Shown here one piece after another: positions 1 through 8,443 of a stretch of 64,000 bases of DNA; position 1 is the first letter of the stretch, and every line of letters starts with the position of its first letter. The notes beneath the pieces are model-generated. The model did no database searches and was not told the DNA's origin. It saw only the letters and a list, made by a program, of their open reading frames with translations. Location of the stretch: positions 372,001 through 436,000 of the forward strand of contig NZ_BMMM01000003.1 of NCBI RefSeq assembly GCF_014645835.1, written 5' to 3'. This DNA comes from Streptomyces albiflavescens (GTDB lineage: Bacteria > Actinomycetota > Actinomycetes > Streptomycetales > Streptomycetaceae). Position numbers and translations under genes: made by a program.

Positions 1-631
1 CGAGCGGACGCGTCCCGGCCCCGAGCGGCGTCCGCCCGGCGAACCTCGCGCCCGAACACTCGATCAGCACATCGGAGTTGGACCGGCAGGCGTCGACGAA
101 GAACACCTGCTGGGAGGCCTTGCACCGCTTGAGTCCGTTCATCAGCCCCGCGAAGTCCAGCGCGTCGTTGAGGGGGTTGTGCTCGTCGGCGAAGATGTCG
201 GCGGCAAGGAGCGCCATGTCCTCGCCTTGCGAGACGCCGTGTCCGCAGAAGTAGAAGACGAGCCGGTTGTCGACGTGGCTGTCACCGCGGTCGTACCACT
301 CCGTGATCGCGACGAGGATGTTGTCGATGGTGGCGACGTCGACGTCGTGGGGGGTCCCGGTACGGGGGTCGACGAACGGGGCCGGCTGCTCCTCGCTCAG
401 CAGCAGGGCCAGGCTCCCGAGTGGCCGCTGCGGATCGTTGTACTCGGACAGGAGCCAGGTCGCGAGGGCACGGGCGGAGACGGGGGGCGAGCTGAGCTGC
501 CGCATTCCGTCGGAGTCCGCCACCGGCGCCTCGCCACCTGCGAGATGCGGGTACTTACCGACGCCGATGACCAGCGCGTGGGTGCGCGGAAGACCGGTGT
601 CCTCTTCGAGGTGAATGACGGAACCGGCCAT
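1..631 (-). CDS. Caspase-like (peptidase C14 fold) protein, 3' end outside window
   Basis: The reading frame starts at ATG 631 and runs leftward off the window, so only the first 210 residues are visible. The sequence has the caspase-fold hallmarks: THALVIGVGKYPHL after a short leader (about residues 17-30), a catalytic His in YFCGHG (H131) and a catalytic Cys in VDACRS (C182). Family knowledge: bacterial caspase-like proteases are Cys/His endopeptidases, often N-terminal to effector or sensor domains; any such domain here lies beyond the edge. It is divergent from the DUF2235 gene at 759 with a 127-bp spacer containing an AT-rich stretch near 700. The peptidase fold is well supported, the substrate is unknown. 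Confidence 0.8.
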   Translation of the reverse strand, partial: MAGSVIHLEEDTGLPRTHALVIGVGKYPHLAGGEAPVADSDGMRQLSSPPVSARALATWLLSEYNDPQRPLGSLALLLSEEQPAPFVDPRTGTPHDVDVATIDNILVAITEWYDRGDSHVDNRLVFYFCGHGVSQGEDMALLAADIFADEHNPLNDALDFAGLMNGLKRCKASQQVFFVDACRSNSDVLIECSGARFAGRTPLGAGTRPL

Positions 632-758
632 GGATCCTCCGGAACCCGACTGCGCCGGGGACTGCCCGCGACTGGAGACCACCCGCGAGCAGCATTTCCC
701 TTATTATATTTCTACGAGCCCGATATGTCATGGTATGTCAGCGAACGCGAGGACCGAC

Positions 759-1883
759 ATGCCCAAGAATCTCGTCATCTGCCTGGATGGCACAGGCAAT
801 CAGTTGAAGGCGAAAGGGAACACCAACGTCGTCCGGCTCTACGAAATGCTGGACCTCTCCGATCCCGCCCGGCAGATCGCCTACTACGACCCCGGCGTCG
901 GCACCTTCTCCGCCGCGGGCGCCTGGACACCCGTCGCCCGACACCTGTCAAAACTCCTCGGTCTCGCCGTCGGCTCCGGAATGAAGGCCAACCTCGCCGA
1001 GGCGTACACGTATCTGATGGAGCATTACCAACCGGGCGACCGGATCTACGTGTTCGGCTTCAGCCGCGGCGCGTACACGGCCCGCGCGCTCGTGGGCATG
1101 CTGAAGGCGGTCGGGCTGATGCGGCCCGGCATGGAGAACCTCGTCCCGTACGCCGTGTCCGTGTACGCCAAGAACAAGGACTGGACCCGGCAGGACTGGG
1201 ACCAACTCCACCATTTCGCGGGCGCCTTCAGCAACGCGGTCGAGGGGCGCGTCGGCATCTCCGTCGCCTACCTGGGGATCTGGGACTCCGTGAAGGCGTC
1301 CGGTGTGCTGCGCTGGAACCTGCGGTGGCCGTACACCCGTCAGCTCCCGAACGTCCGCCGTGTCCGCCATGCCGTGTCCATCGACGAGAAACGCAGGCCC
1401 TACCGCGAGTATCTGGTCACGCCCGACAAGAAGCATGACGCCCCCGGCTCGGTCGAGCAGGTGTGGTTCGCCGGGGTGCACTCCGACGTCGGCGGGACCT
1501 TCGACGACGATCCCCGGCTCCCGACCGTCGCCCTCAAATGGATCGTGGACGGCGCCCTCGACGAGGGCCTCCTGCTGAAGGCCGGGGCGTACGCGCGCGA
1601 GGTGCCCCTCGTGCCCGAGGACGCGCTGGGGAAGGTGCACCGGATGGGCTGGATCTGGGCCCTGCTCACCTACCGGCGCCGGAGACTTCCGCGGGACGCG
1701 CAGGTGCACGCGAGTGTTCGGACGCGGCTGGAGAAGGATCGGGAGTACGCGGACCGGATTCCACCCGAGGTGGTCTGGTCCGACACCGAATGGCTCACCC
1801 CTCGATGGCCGCACGTACTGCCGCCGACAGCCCCGGGGGCTACGGTCGACCTGATGCGACACGCGCGCGGCAGCCGACACTGA
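759..1883 (+). CDS. DUF2235 (T6SS Tle1-type lipase-like) alpha/beta-hydrolase
   Basis: A 374-aa protein opening with MPKNLVICLDGTGN, the DUF2235 N-terminal signature, followed by the nucleophile elbow GFSRGAYTAR (Ser102) and the downstream motif VWFAGVHSDVGG. The family is related to the catalytic domain of type VI secretion phospholipase effectors, but the actinobacterial members are stand-alone cytoplasmic proteins of unknown substrate. ATG 759 is chosen because GAGG lies just upstream and homology begins exactly there; the frame is open further upstream to 615 but that part is not domain-like. No signal peptide or membrane segment is seen. It is divergent from the caspase-like gene and 15 bp upstream of the next gene. 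Confidence 0.85.
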   Translation: MPKNLVICLDGTGNQLKAKGNTNVVRLYEMLDLSDPARQIAYYDPGVGTFSAAGAWTPVARHLSKLLGLAVGSGMKANLAEAYTYLMEHYQPGDRIYVFGFSRGAYTARALVGMLKAVGLMRPGMENLVPYAVSVYAKNKDWTRQDWDQLHHFAGAFSNAVEGRVGISVAYLGIWDSVKASGVLRWNLRWPYTRQLPNVRRVRHAVSIDEKRRPYREYLVTPDKKHDAPGSVEQVWFAGVHSDVGGTFDDDPRLPTVALKWIVDGALDEGLLLKAGAYAREVPLVPEDALGKVHRMGWIWALLTYRRRRLPRDAQVHASVRTRLEKDREYADRIPPEVVWSDTEWLTPRWPHVLPPTAPGATVDLMRHARGSRH

Positions 1884-1898
1884 AAGTATGATCAACCA

Positions 1899-2435
1899 AT
1901 GTCTGACATGACCGAAACCACGCCCGGCTGGCTGAGTTCCGACGAGCTGGAACTGGCCCGCGCACGGATGCCGATCCTGTACGTCGAGGCGGTACCGGTG
2001 CGCGTCGACGACAGCGGCGAAGTCACCCACATCGGACTCCTGCTGCGCATCGGTCCGGACGGGACGGTCAGCCGCACCCTCGTCTCCGGCCGGGTGCTGC
2101 ACCACGAGCGGGTCCGGGACGCCCTCCTGCGCCACCTGGAGAAGGACCTCGGCCCGGTGGCACTCCCCCAAGTCCCGGCCTCCCTGCAGCCCTTCACCGT
2201 CGCCGAGTACTTCCCGACACTGGGGGTCACGCCCTTCCACGACCCCCGCCAGCACGCCGTGTCCCTCGCCTACATCGTCCCGGTGACCGGCGACTGCCGT
2301 CCCCAGCAGAACGCTCTCGACCTGGTCTGGGTCAGCCCCGAGGAGGCTTCGTCACCCCTGGTCCTCGACGAGATGCCGGGCGGGCACGGGGTTCTGCTCA
2401 AGCAGGCCCTGGCGCATGTCGGCTGTCTGTCCTGA
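1899..2435 (+). CDS. DUF4916 family protein (NUDIX-like)
   Basis: A 178-aa protein matching the actinobacterial DUF4916 family along its length: WLSSDELELARARMPILYVEAVPVR at the start, then SGRVLHHERVRDALLRHLEKDLGP, QPFTVAEYFP and HDPRQHAVSLAYIVPVTGDC. DUF4916 proteins are considered NUDIX-fold relatives, but I see no canonical NUDIX box (GX5EX7REUXEEXGU) here, so hydrolase activity is not shown. ATG 1899 is used; ATG 1908 is an equally good alternative. It follows the DUF2235 gene by 15 bp in the same direction, so the two are probably cotranscribed. Confidence 0.8.
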   Translation: MSDMTETTPGWLSSDELELARARMPILYVEAVPVRVDDSGEVTHIGLLLRIGPDGTVSRTLVSGRVLHHERVRDALLRHLEKDLGPVALPQVPASLQPFTVAEYFPTLGVTPFHDPRQHAVSLAYIVPVTGDCRPQQNALDLVWVSPEEASSPLVLDEMPGGHGVLLKQALAHVGCLS

Positions 2436-2722
2436 ACTCAGGCACCGAACAGGTACGTGCACAGCTCCGGGGCGGATCCTGCGGGGCGCTCACCACGACC
2501 GGGGGCATTCGCGAATGTCCTGTACGTCGTACTCGGCGAAGAGTTCGTCGACGTAGCTGCGCCATCGACGGCTGCCCCGTCCCGCGGCCCTGGACCGAGG
2601 TCGGCGCGATCTGACCGACCACTGCGCCGATGTGGGTAATTATGCGGCGAAACTTGGCAATTGCGAGGAACCGGCCGGTAATCTTCGAGCGTCAGTCAGA
2701 GCACAACGAAGGAAGTCTGGCC

Positions 2723-3514
2723 ATGCCGTTCAACCTGGGGGAGCAGGTCAATTTCGGCGGTGAGGTCGCCGTCGTGCTGGCGGACCACGGAGACGGTGGC
2801 TACCTGATCTCCAGCGGCCCGGCGCAGTTGCCGATCGTGGTCCCCGCCGACACCCTCGAGGACGCCCAGCACAAGCCCGCCGACAAGCGGCTGTTCACCC
2901 CCACCGCACCGCACCTGCTCTCCGTGGACGACTTCCTCGACGACCCGGACGAAGTGCGCAGGATCGCGCTCAACGCCGAGTACCACACCAATCTGGCGTA
3001 CTTCAAAGGTCTGCGCAGCGACAACCGGTTCCTCTGGCCCGGCCTACGCGAGGAGTTCTCGCGGCTGCTCGGTACCCCGGTCACCGAATGGCTCGGGCAC
3101 AACGCCAACGGCGTCTTCCAGCAGACCGCGCACGACGACCCGCTGGTCTGGCACCACGATTCGCAGAGTTACGCCGCCGCGATCTACCTGAACCCGAACC
3201 CGCCCGCCGGTGCCGGCACCAGCTTCTGGCGCGACAGGACCTACGGCTGCCGGCGCGCACCCAGCCATCCGAAGGAAAAGGCGCGCCTCGGCAGCCCCGA
3301 GGCCTTCGAGGCCGCGCGCTCGGTCGTCTACGACCCGTACAACATCGAGCACGAGGACAACTGGGAGCTGATCGAGTCGGTCTCCGGCCAGTACAACCGG
3401 CTGGTGATCTGGGACGCGAAGCTGATGCACTCGGCCACGTCGTACGAGCACTTCGCCGGGGAGCACGGCACCCACCGCCTGGTGCAGCTCTTCTTCTTCG
3501 ACATCAACACCTGA
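2723..3514 (+). CDS. DUF6445 family, 2OG-Fe(II) dioxygenase-like protein
   Basis: A 263-aa protein. Visible features fit a 2-oxoglutarate/Fe(II) double-stranded beta-helix: an HxD-type pair in LVWHHDSQSYAAAIYLNPN, a distal His in LVIWDAKLMHSATSYE and a following Arg in HRLVQLFFFDI that would bind the 2OG carboxylate. The first about 60 residues form a small beta-rich domain ending before LLSVDDFLDDPDEVR. Such proteins (DUF6445) resemble prolyl-hydroxylase-like enzymes, but no substrate is assigned. ATG 2723 with GGAAG upstream is preferred; the same frame is open to 2630. It stands alone, with a transposase remnant immediately downstream. Confidence 0.75.
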   Translation: MPFNLGEQVNFGGEVAVVLADHGDGGYLISSGPAQLPIVVPADTLEDAQHKPADKRLFTPTAPHLLSVDDFLDDPDEVRRIALNAEYHTNLAYFKGLRSDNRFLWPGLREEFSRLLGTPVTEWLGHNANGVFQQTAHDDPLVWHHDSQSYAAAIYLNPNPPAGAGTSFWRDRTYGCRRAPSHPKEKARLGSPEAFEAARSVVYDPYNIEHEDNWELIESVSGQYNRLVIWDAKLMHSATSYEHFAGEHGTHRLVQLFFFDINT

Positions 3515-3960
3515 GGCGGGCGGGGGTGAGCCGACCCAGTAGGGTCGGCTTCTCCCACGGATGCCGTAGATCCTGGGCAAGCGGGCGGGCGGGCCTGAGC
3601 TGGGTGTATACGGCGATGATCAGCCAAGGCCACCGGTCGGCCGCTTCCGGCTCTCACAGCCGGGGCTTCGTCCGGCCCAGGGTCTGCTTGAGCAACCGGA
3701 ATGTGTGCTCCAGATCGAACCGCCGCAGGAACGCCTGCCAGGCCCGGTCGACGTCCGCGTCGGTAGTGCCGGTCTTCGAGGACCGCAACCACACTGCCGG
3801 CGCCTCGCGGTCCTTCGACAGGTGCTCGACCTCCAGTCGGATCAACGCGCCTTCGATCAAGGGGAGTTCGCCCTCATCGTCCAGCCAGGCGGCCCTGTGG
3901 ATCAGTCGCGGGTGGACCCGGTCCCATGCCTGTGTGACGGCCTTGCCGTAGAAGTTTGAG
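3515..3960 (-). pseudogene. Transposase C-terminal remnant (DDE type) with in-frame stop
   Basis: Read leftward from about 3960, the translation contains QAWDRVHPRL, RAAWLDDEGELPLIEG, AWQAFLRRFDLEHTFRLLKQ and, after a TGA near 3653, EPEAADRWPWLIIAVYTQLR and LTPARL. This is the conserved C-terminal half of a DDE transposase common in Streptomyces. The N-terminal half is absent: the homology stops at about 3960, where an SDR fragment on the other strand begins. One in-frame TGA splits the remaining part. No terminal inverted repeats were found. It is a dead insertion-sequence fragment. Confidence 0.75.
3530..3551. terminator. Stem-loop after the DUF6445 gene
   Basis: AGCCGACCC pairs perfectly with GGGTCGGCT across an AGTA loop, 16 bp after the stop codon at 3514. 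There is no clear U-tract. The same bases also encode the end of the antisense transposase remnant, so the hairpin may be fortuitous. Confidence 0.4.
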
Positions 3961-3962
3961 CA

Positions 3963-4436
3963 CCCGACCCTGTCACCCCCTACGGCGCGGCGAAGGCCGC
4001 GGCGGAGACAGGGGTTCGCCTCGCGCACCCCGATGCCGTCATCGCCCGCACCTCGCTGATCATCGGCGACCGGCGGTCTGCGCACGTACGCATGGTGCAT
4101 GACCTCGCGGCCGGTACCCGAAACGGCGTGCTGTTCACCGACGACATCCGCTGCCCCGTGCATGTCGCCGACCTGGCCGCCGCCCTGCTGGAACTCGGAT
4201 CCGGTAAGGCGAACGGCGTTCACCATCTGGCAGGAGCCGACGCCGTGAGCCGTCACGAGCTCGGAATCCTCATCGCCGAGCGCGACGCGCTCGACGCCTC
4301 CCGACTGCCTACGGGTCTGCGGGCCAATAGCGCACTTCCCGGGGCACTCGATGTCCGCCTTGACAGCCGCGCCACCCAGCACAAGCTCCACACCACGTTG
4401 CGCGGTGCTCGCCAGTTCCTCGCCCTGGGTGCCTAA
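3963..4436 (+). pseudogene. C-terminal half of an SDR / sugar-nucleotide reductase-like gene
   Basis: The frame begins abruptly with PVTPYGAAKAAAE, which carries the SDR YxxxK catalytic motif, then AVIARTSLIIGD, HVADLAAALLELG and VHHLAGADAVSRHELG, and stops at 4436. This is the C-terminal half of an extended SDR of the RmlD/dTDP-4-dehydrorhamnose-reductase type. The NAD-binding Rossmann half (GxxGxxG) is missing; immediately upstream sits the antisense transposase remnant. An internal ATG at 4092 could start a 114-aa peptide, but that would lack the active site. It is a truncated gene. Confidence 0.7.
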
Positions 4437-4687
4437 GCATCTTCTTGCAGCGGCGCGATCGACCACGATCAGACTTCGATGAGGCAGGACAGCCGGAGGT
4501 TGAAGAACACATGGAGAAGCTGTTCCAGATCCCCTTGATCACGCTGAGGGATCACGCTGCGGCCTCCATGTCTCCACATGGGTGACGCTCTGCTGAAGCG
4601 ACAGCACCCTCATCTCCCACGATGCGTGCGGGCCGCCGTCGCGGACACGGTCCGCAACACGCCGCTTCGGTCGGCGACCTGTCTCCG
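4437..4687. other. Intergenic stretch, no assignable gene
   Basis: Between the SDR remnant and the end of the DUF6325 gene. A forward frame around 4456-4583 reads protein-like (VEEHMEKLFQIPLITLRDHA) but has no recognisable start or family; it may be another gene remnant. Nothing else is seen. Confidence 0.4.
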
Positions 4688-5125
4688 TCACGGGGTCGCT
4701 TCGACCATGTCCAACGAGGCCAGCAGGTCCTGGACGGGAATGCGCCCGCTCGCCACCAACTGGGCACCGCTGCGCCGCATGGCGCGGGCGAAGGGTGCCG
4801 CCCACACGTTCTCGTACACGAGGATTCCGGCGGAGCTGTTCGGCTCCAGCGCGTTCCCGGCCTCGTCGATGTCGTCCTGGCCCAGCAGCCCGGACGAGGC
4901 GCCCTCGAAGACGGTCAGGTCCACCTCGTCTCCGAGATCCGTCAGTTCCAGCGCGGCAACCGAGCCGTCGCTGTCCTTCCGGATGAAGACGAGGTCGAGG
5001 ATGCGGATGATGCCGCGGTCGACCAGATCGACGAGCAGCGGGAAGCCCTCGCCCGTCATGCGGTTGCCGGGAAACTCGACGACCAAGTAGTCGACGGGGC
5101 CCATCTGCTCCACGTCGTCGCTCAT
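4688..5125 (-). CDS. DUF6325 family protein
   Basis: A 145-aa acidic protein matching DUF6325: GPVDYLVVEFPGNRMTGEG, LLVDLVDRGIIRILDLVFIRK, VFEGASSGLLGQDD and LVYENVWAAPFA. The family, related to DUF1269-type membrane-associated proteins, is widespread in actinobacteria with no defined role. ATG 5125 is chosen because GAGGAG lies 5 nt upstream; a GTG two codons earlier is less likely. It is monocistronic. No signal peptide, membrane segment or metal motif is apparent. Confidence 0.8.
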   Translation of the reverse strand: MSDDVEQMGPVDYLVVEFPGNRMTGEGFPLLVDLVDRGIIRILDLVFIRKDSDGSVAALELTDLGDEVDLTVFEGASSGLLGQDDIDEAGNALEPNSSAGILVYENVWAAPFARAMRRSGAQLVASGRIPVQDLLASLDMVEATP

Positions 5126-5131
5126 GGCCAC

Positions 5132-5418
5132 TCCTCACGAGGGGCTCGGGTTCGGGGAGTCCGGGCCTCGCCCGCCGCCCATCTCCGGCGGCGCTCGCCT
5201 CGAGAGACGGCGACGAAACGGACCTTCCCACCATTGCAGCACCCTGCGAAAGCCTTCGCACGTCCGAACAGCGAGCCACCCATGGAAGCCGGCTGCCGAG
5301 CGTGGTCAGCGCCTCGCCGTGACCCATGGCGCCACGATCAACCGGGTGACCGACCCGGCGTACGCGGCCGCCGAGCGCCGGCCGTCGACCGTCGGATTCG
5401 GACTGTCCAGAAACACAA
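5132..5418. other. Intergenic region upstream of the MarR-boxed gene
   Basis: About 290 bp between divergent genes, containing the promoter of the DUF6325 gene. A forward frame near 5310-5435 (VTHGATINRVTDPAYAAA) looks protein-like but is unassigned. No RNA gene is seen. Confidence 0.35.
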
Positions 5419-5434
5419 TATTGGTTGACCAATA
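5419..5434. promoter_or_regulatory. MarR-type operator, TTGG-CCAA class
   Basis: TATTGGTTGACCAATA: perfect 7-bp arms around a 2-bp centre, 37 bp upstream of the nitroreductase-like start at 5471. Closely related palindromes occur at 11334, 26144-26174, 27208 and 31009. The regulator is inferred to be the MarR at 27287, which carries the same box in its own promoter. Confidence 0.7.
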
Positions 5435-5470
5435 ATTGGCAGGCAAATATTTTCCTTGCCAGGAGGTCAC

Positions 5471-5935
5471 ATGAGTTTCGATACGCCTTCGGGCACCCGT
5501 GGTACCCGTCAGCCCGGCCGCGCGGTCAAGTGGTTCAACAAGTGGTCCATGCGCCGCATCCGCCGCAAGGGTGGCGCCAAGCTGATGGGCATGGACGCGC
5601 TGGTCCTGACGACCGTCGGCCGCAAGAGCGGGGAGCCCCGGTCCACACCGGTGGCCTGGTTTCCGAGCGAGAACGGCGGCTGGCTGATCGTGGCCTCGGC
5701 GGCCGGTGCCGCGAAGAACCCGGCGTGGTACTACAACCTCGCCGCTCATCCTGACAGGGTGCGGGTGGAGATCGGCAGCGTCACGACGAATGTCGTCGCC
5801 GTGCAACTTCAGGGCGAGGAACGCGAGAAGGCATGGCGGCAGATCACGACCACCATGCCTCGTTTCGCGGAGTACCAGGTGAAGACCGACCGGGAACTGC
5901 CCATCATCCGCCTGACGCCACGCTCCCTCAACTGA
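5471..5935 (+). CDS. F420-dependent deazaflavin nitroreductase (DDN)-like protein
   Basis: A 154-aa protein with the DDN/FDOR-A signature: ALVLTTVGRKSGEPRSTPV, GGWLIVASAAGA, NPAWYYNLAAHPDRVRVEIG and a C-terminal REIPIIRL-like end (here RELPIIRL). The family uses cofactor F420 to reduce quinones, nitroaromatics or enones. The start is fixed by AGGAGG 6 nt before ATG 5471. It lies alone behind a palindromic operator of the class found across this island, suggesting induction by the same aromatic ligand. It converges on the aldehyde dehydrogenase gene with a terminator between them. Confidence 0.85.
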   Translation: MSFDTPSGTRGTRQPGRAVKWFNKWSMRRIRRKGGAKLMGMDALVLTTVGRKSGEPRSTPVAWFPSENGGWLIVASAAGAAKNPAWYYNLAAHPDRVRVEIGSVTTNVVAVQLQGEEREKAWRQITTTMPRFAEYQVKTDRELPIIRLTPRSLN

Positions 5936-5958
5936 GGGATACCACCACGTCGTTGGTG

Positions 5959-5983
5959 CCTGCCCCGCTCGGCGCGGGGCAGG
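5959..5983. terminator. Bidirectional terminator hairpin
   Basis: CCTGCCCCGC pairs with GCGGGGCAGG around a TCGGC loop, placed between the convergent genes ending at 5935 and 5993. Confidence 0.75.
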
Positions 5984-5992
5984 CTGTCCTGT

Positions 5993-7441
5993 TCAACGAC
6001 CGTCCGCGGCAGCGTCGATCTGCATCACCACCGCCTTGGGCTCGGTGAAGAACTCGCGGCTGAAGGTGCCCCCTTCCCGGCCGATTCCGGAGTCGCCGGC
6101 GCCACCGAAGGGCGCCCTCAGGTCCCGTACGAAGAAGCAGTTGACCCAGACCGTCCCCGCCCGGAGTGCCGCGGCGACCCGGTGCGCGCGGTGCAGGTTT
6201 TCGGTGAACAGCATCGCGTTGAGGCCATACGTCGTGTCGTTGGCCAGTTCGATCGCCTCGGCCTCGGTGCTGAACGGGATCACCACGACGACCGGGCCGA
6301 AGATCTCCTCGCGGGTGTGCCGGGCCTTCTGGTCCATGTCGGTGATCACCGTCGGGCGGATCGTCCAGCCGTCGCCGCGCCCACCGGTCCTCAGGGTGCC
6401 GCCCTGTTCCGTGATGGTGTCCACGTATCCGGCGACCTTGGCGTGATGCTCCTCGGATGCGAGGGGTCCGATCTGGGTGGACTCCAGTCTCGGATCGCCG
6501 ATGACCATGGCGTCCGCAGCGGCGACGAAACGGGTCAGGAACTCGTCGTACACCTCCTGCTGGACGTAGAGCCGCGAGCCGGCCAGGCACACCTGGCCCG
6601 AGTTGGTGAACACGGCCCTGATGGACCAGTGCACCGCATTGTCCAGATCGGCGTCGGCGAAGACCACGTTGGCGCCCTTGCCGCCCAGTTCGAGGCTGAC
6701 CGGCGTCAGGTTGCGCGCCCCGGCCCCGGCGATGATGCGGCCGGTGCCCGATTCACCGGTGAAGGTGACGCGATCCACGGCGGGGTTCTCGGTCAGGGCC
6801 TGGCCCGCCGAGTCGGGGCCGTAGCCGTGGACGACGTTGAACACGCCCGGGGGCATGCCCGCTTCCAGGGCCAGCCGGGCCAGCAGGGTGGCCGAGACCG
6901 GGGTGTCCTCGGCGGGCTTCAGTACCACCGTGTTCCCCCACGCGAGGGCCGGGGCGACCTTCCAGGACTCCAGCATCATCGGGAAGTTCCACGGGGCGAT
7001 CGCCGCGACGACGCCTGCCGGGTCGAAGCGCGTGTAGGCGTGGTGTCCCGTGTCCATGGGGTAGGCCTCGGACGTGGACAGCCTTGCGTGGTCGGCAAAG
7101 AAACGGAAGTTCGCCGCCGTACGAGGGACGTCGTTGCCGCGGGACTGGGTGATCGGCTTGCCCATGTCCCGGGTGTCCGCCATGCCGAGGTCGTCGGCGT
7201 GGGCCTCGATCAGATCGGCCAGGCGGTGCAGGATGCGCCCGCGCTCGGCCGCGCCCATCCGGGGCCAGGGTCCGGTGTCGAAGGCACGGCGGGCCGCGGT
7301 CACCGCGCGGTCGGCGTCGGTACGGTCGCCGAGGGCCACCTCCGCCCACGGCTCGCGGGTGTAGGGGTCGATCGAGGTGAAGGTGGCGCCGGAGAGGGAG
7401 GCCACCTCCTCGCCGTCGATCACATGGCCGTAGAACTCCAT
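5993..7441 (-). CDS. 2-hydroxymuconic semialdehyde dehydrogenase-like ALDH
   Basis: A 482-aa aldehyde dehydrogenase. It has the oxyanion Asn in APWNFP (N152), the general base in SLELGGKGA (E251), the catalytic Cys in GQVCLAGSR (C285) and the nucleotide-binding motif FTGESGTG. The length is typical of the DmpC/XylG group. It would oxidise the ring-cleavage semialdehyde to 2-hydroxymuconate (4-oxalocrotonate enol), entering the oxalocrotonate branch. This substrate follows from the tautomerase, decarboxylase, hydratase, aldolase and dehydrogenase genes in the same operon. It is the last gene of the leftward operon; its ATG shares one base with the stop of the tautomerase gene. Confidence 0.85.
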   Translation of the reverse strand: MEFYGHVIDGEEVASLSGATFTSIDPYTREPWAEVALGDRTDADRAVTAARRAFDTGPWPRMGAAERGRILHRLADLIEAHADDLGMADTRDMGKPITQSRGNDVPRTAANFRFFADHARLSTSEAYPMDTGHHAYTRFDPAGVVAAIAPWNFPMMLESWKVAPALAWGNTVVLKPAEDTPVSATLLARLALEAGMPPGVFNVVHGYGPDSAGQALTENPAVDRVTFTGESGTGRIIAGAGARNLTPVSLELGGKGANVVFADADLDNAVHWSIRAVFTNSGQVCLAGSRLYVQQEVYDEFLTRFVAAADAMVIGDPRLESTQIGPLASEEHHAKVAGYVDTITEQGGTLRTGGRGDGWTIRPTVITDMDQKARHTREEIFGPVVVVIPFSTEAEAIELANDTTYGLNAMLFTENLHRAHRVAAALRAGTVWVNCFFVRDLRAPFGGAGDSGIGREGGTFSREFFTEPKAVVMQIDAAADGR

Positions 7442-7662
7442 CAGTTCGCCCCTCCCCCGGCCTCGACTGCCGCCGCCTCCCGTTCGGCGATGGTGACGTC
7501 ACCTGCCGCCCAGTGAGTCTTCGGCAGTTCCCGGACGGCGACGCGCACGCTCTGCTGCGGTACGTCCAGCGCCTTGACGACCGCTCCGGTCACCTCGTGG
7601 ATCAGCGAGCGGAGCTCGTCCGGCGTACGGCCGTTGACGAGCGTGACTTCGATGAGCGGCAT
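7441..7662 (-). CDS. 4-oxalocrotonate tautomerase
   Basis: A 73-aa protein beginning MPLIEVTLVNGR, so Met removal exposes the catalytic Pro1 typical of the tautomerase superfamily. The length is slightly above the usual 62-66 aa because of a C-terminal Ala/Glu-rich tail. It converts 2-hydroxymuconate to 2-oxo-3-hexenedioate. An Arg consistent with substrate binding is present in the GRTPDELR region. It sits between the decarboxylase and ALDH genes with 1-nt spacing or overlap, so the three are translationally coupled. Confidence 0.85.
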   Translation of the reverse strand: MPLIEVTLVNGRTPDELRSLIHEVTGAVVKALDVPQQSVRVAVRELPKTHWAAGDVTIAEREAAAVEAGGGAN

Positions 7663-7663
7663 G

Positions 7664-8443
7664 TCAGCCTCCCGTGAGGTGGAGTGAACCGAGGTGGGTG
7701 AAGTGGACCGCGACGGTGGTGCCGGGCGGTACGGGTACGGCGTCCGTCATGCCGCCGGTCAGGACGAGCCAGCCGGGCTCGATCGCCAGGCCCCGGCGGC
7801 CGAGTTCGTTGGCGGCCAGGGCCAGTGCCTCGGCCGGGTGCCCTTGTACGGCGGCGCCGGTTGCACTGTCGGCGACCTGGCCGTCGACCTCGACCAGGCA
7901 GGCCTCCATCGCGAGGTCCAACTTCTCGGGCGGCAGGCCGACGGGGCCGGTGACGAAGCGACCGGAGGACGAGTTGTCGGCGACCACGTCGGGCAGGGTG
8001 AAGCGGAAGTCGCGATAGCGGCTGTCGATGACCTCGATGCCTCCGTGCACCGAGCCGACCGCGGCCAGCGCGGTGGCCGCGGTGACACCGGGACCGGCCA
8101 GCCGGTCCTTCATGACGAACACGATCTCTGGTTCCGCACGCGGGTGGATCAGCTGGTCCTGCGGGACCGGCGCGTCGGCCGGGAGCAGCATGGCGTCGGT
8201 CAGCCATGCGGTCAGCGGTACGTCGATGCCCATACGCTGCTGCTTGGCCCGCGAGGTCAGACCGAGCTTGATGCCGACGATGTGCTCGCCCCGGTTGAGC
8301 CTGCGCTGCAGCGTCTCGTCCTGCACCGCGTAGGCGGTGTCCAGGTCGAGGTCGGGCCACTCGTCGGTGATCGGACCGCGGTCGGTCCGGGTGTCCTCCG
8401 CCTCCAGCAGAGCCCTTGCGGCACGTACGAGATCCCAGGTCAT
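7664..8443 (-). CDS. 2-oxo-3-hexenedioate (4-oxalocrotonate) decarboxylase
   Basis: A 259-aa member of the hydratase/decarboxylase branch of the FAH superfamily: [36 protein letters not shown] with the metal-binding Glu pair, [14 protein letters not shown] and [12 protein letters not shown]. It decarboxylates 2-oxo-3-hexenedioate to 2-hydroxypenta-2,4-dienoate, feeding the hydratase encoded at 10391. The paralogous gene at 10391 has the same fold; I assign this one as decarboxylase because of its position next to the tautomerase, as in classical dmp/xyl operons. The two roles could be swapped. It overlaps the aldolase stop by 4 nt. Confidence 0.75.
   Translation of the reverse strand: MTWDLVRAARALLEAEDTRTDRGPITDEWPDLDLDTAYAVQDETLQRRLNRGEHIVGIKLGLTSRAKQQRMGIDVPLTAWLTDAMLLPADAPVPQDQLIHPRAEPEIVFVMKDRLAGPGVTAATALAAVGSVHGGIEVIDSRYRDFRFTLPDVVADNSSSGRFVTGPVGLPPEKLDLAMEACLVEVDGQVADSATGAAVQGHPAEALALAANELGRRGLAIEPGWLVLTGGMTDAVPVPPGTTVAVHFTHLGSLHLTGG

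Noticed and set aside
948..2255. Long minus-strand open frame of 435 codons opposite the DUF2235 and DUF4916 genes
   Set aside because: High GC leaves mirror frames open. The composition is unlike a folded protein and both genes on the other strand have clear family matches.
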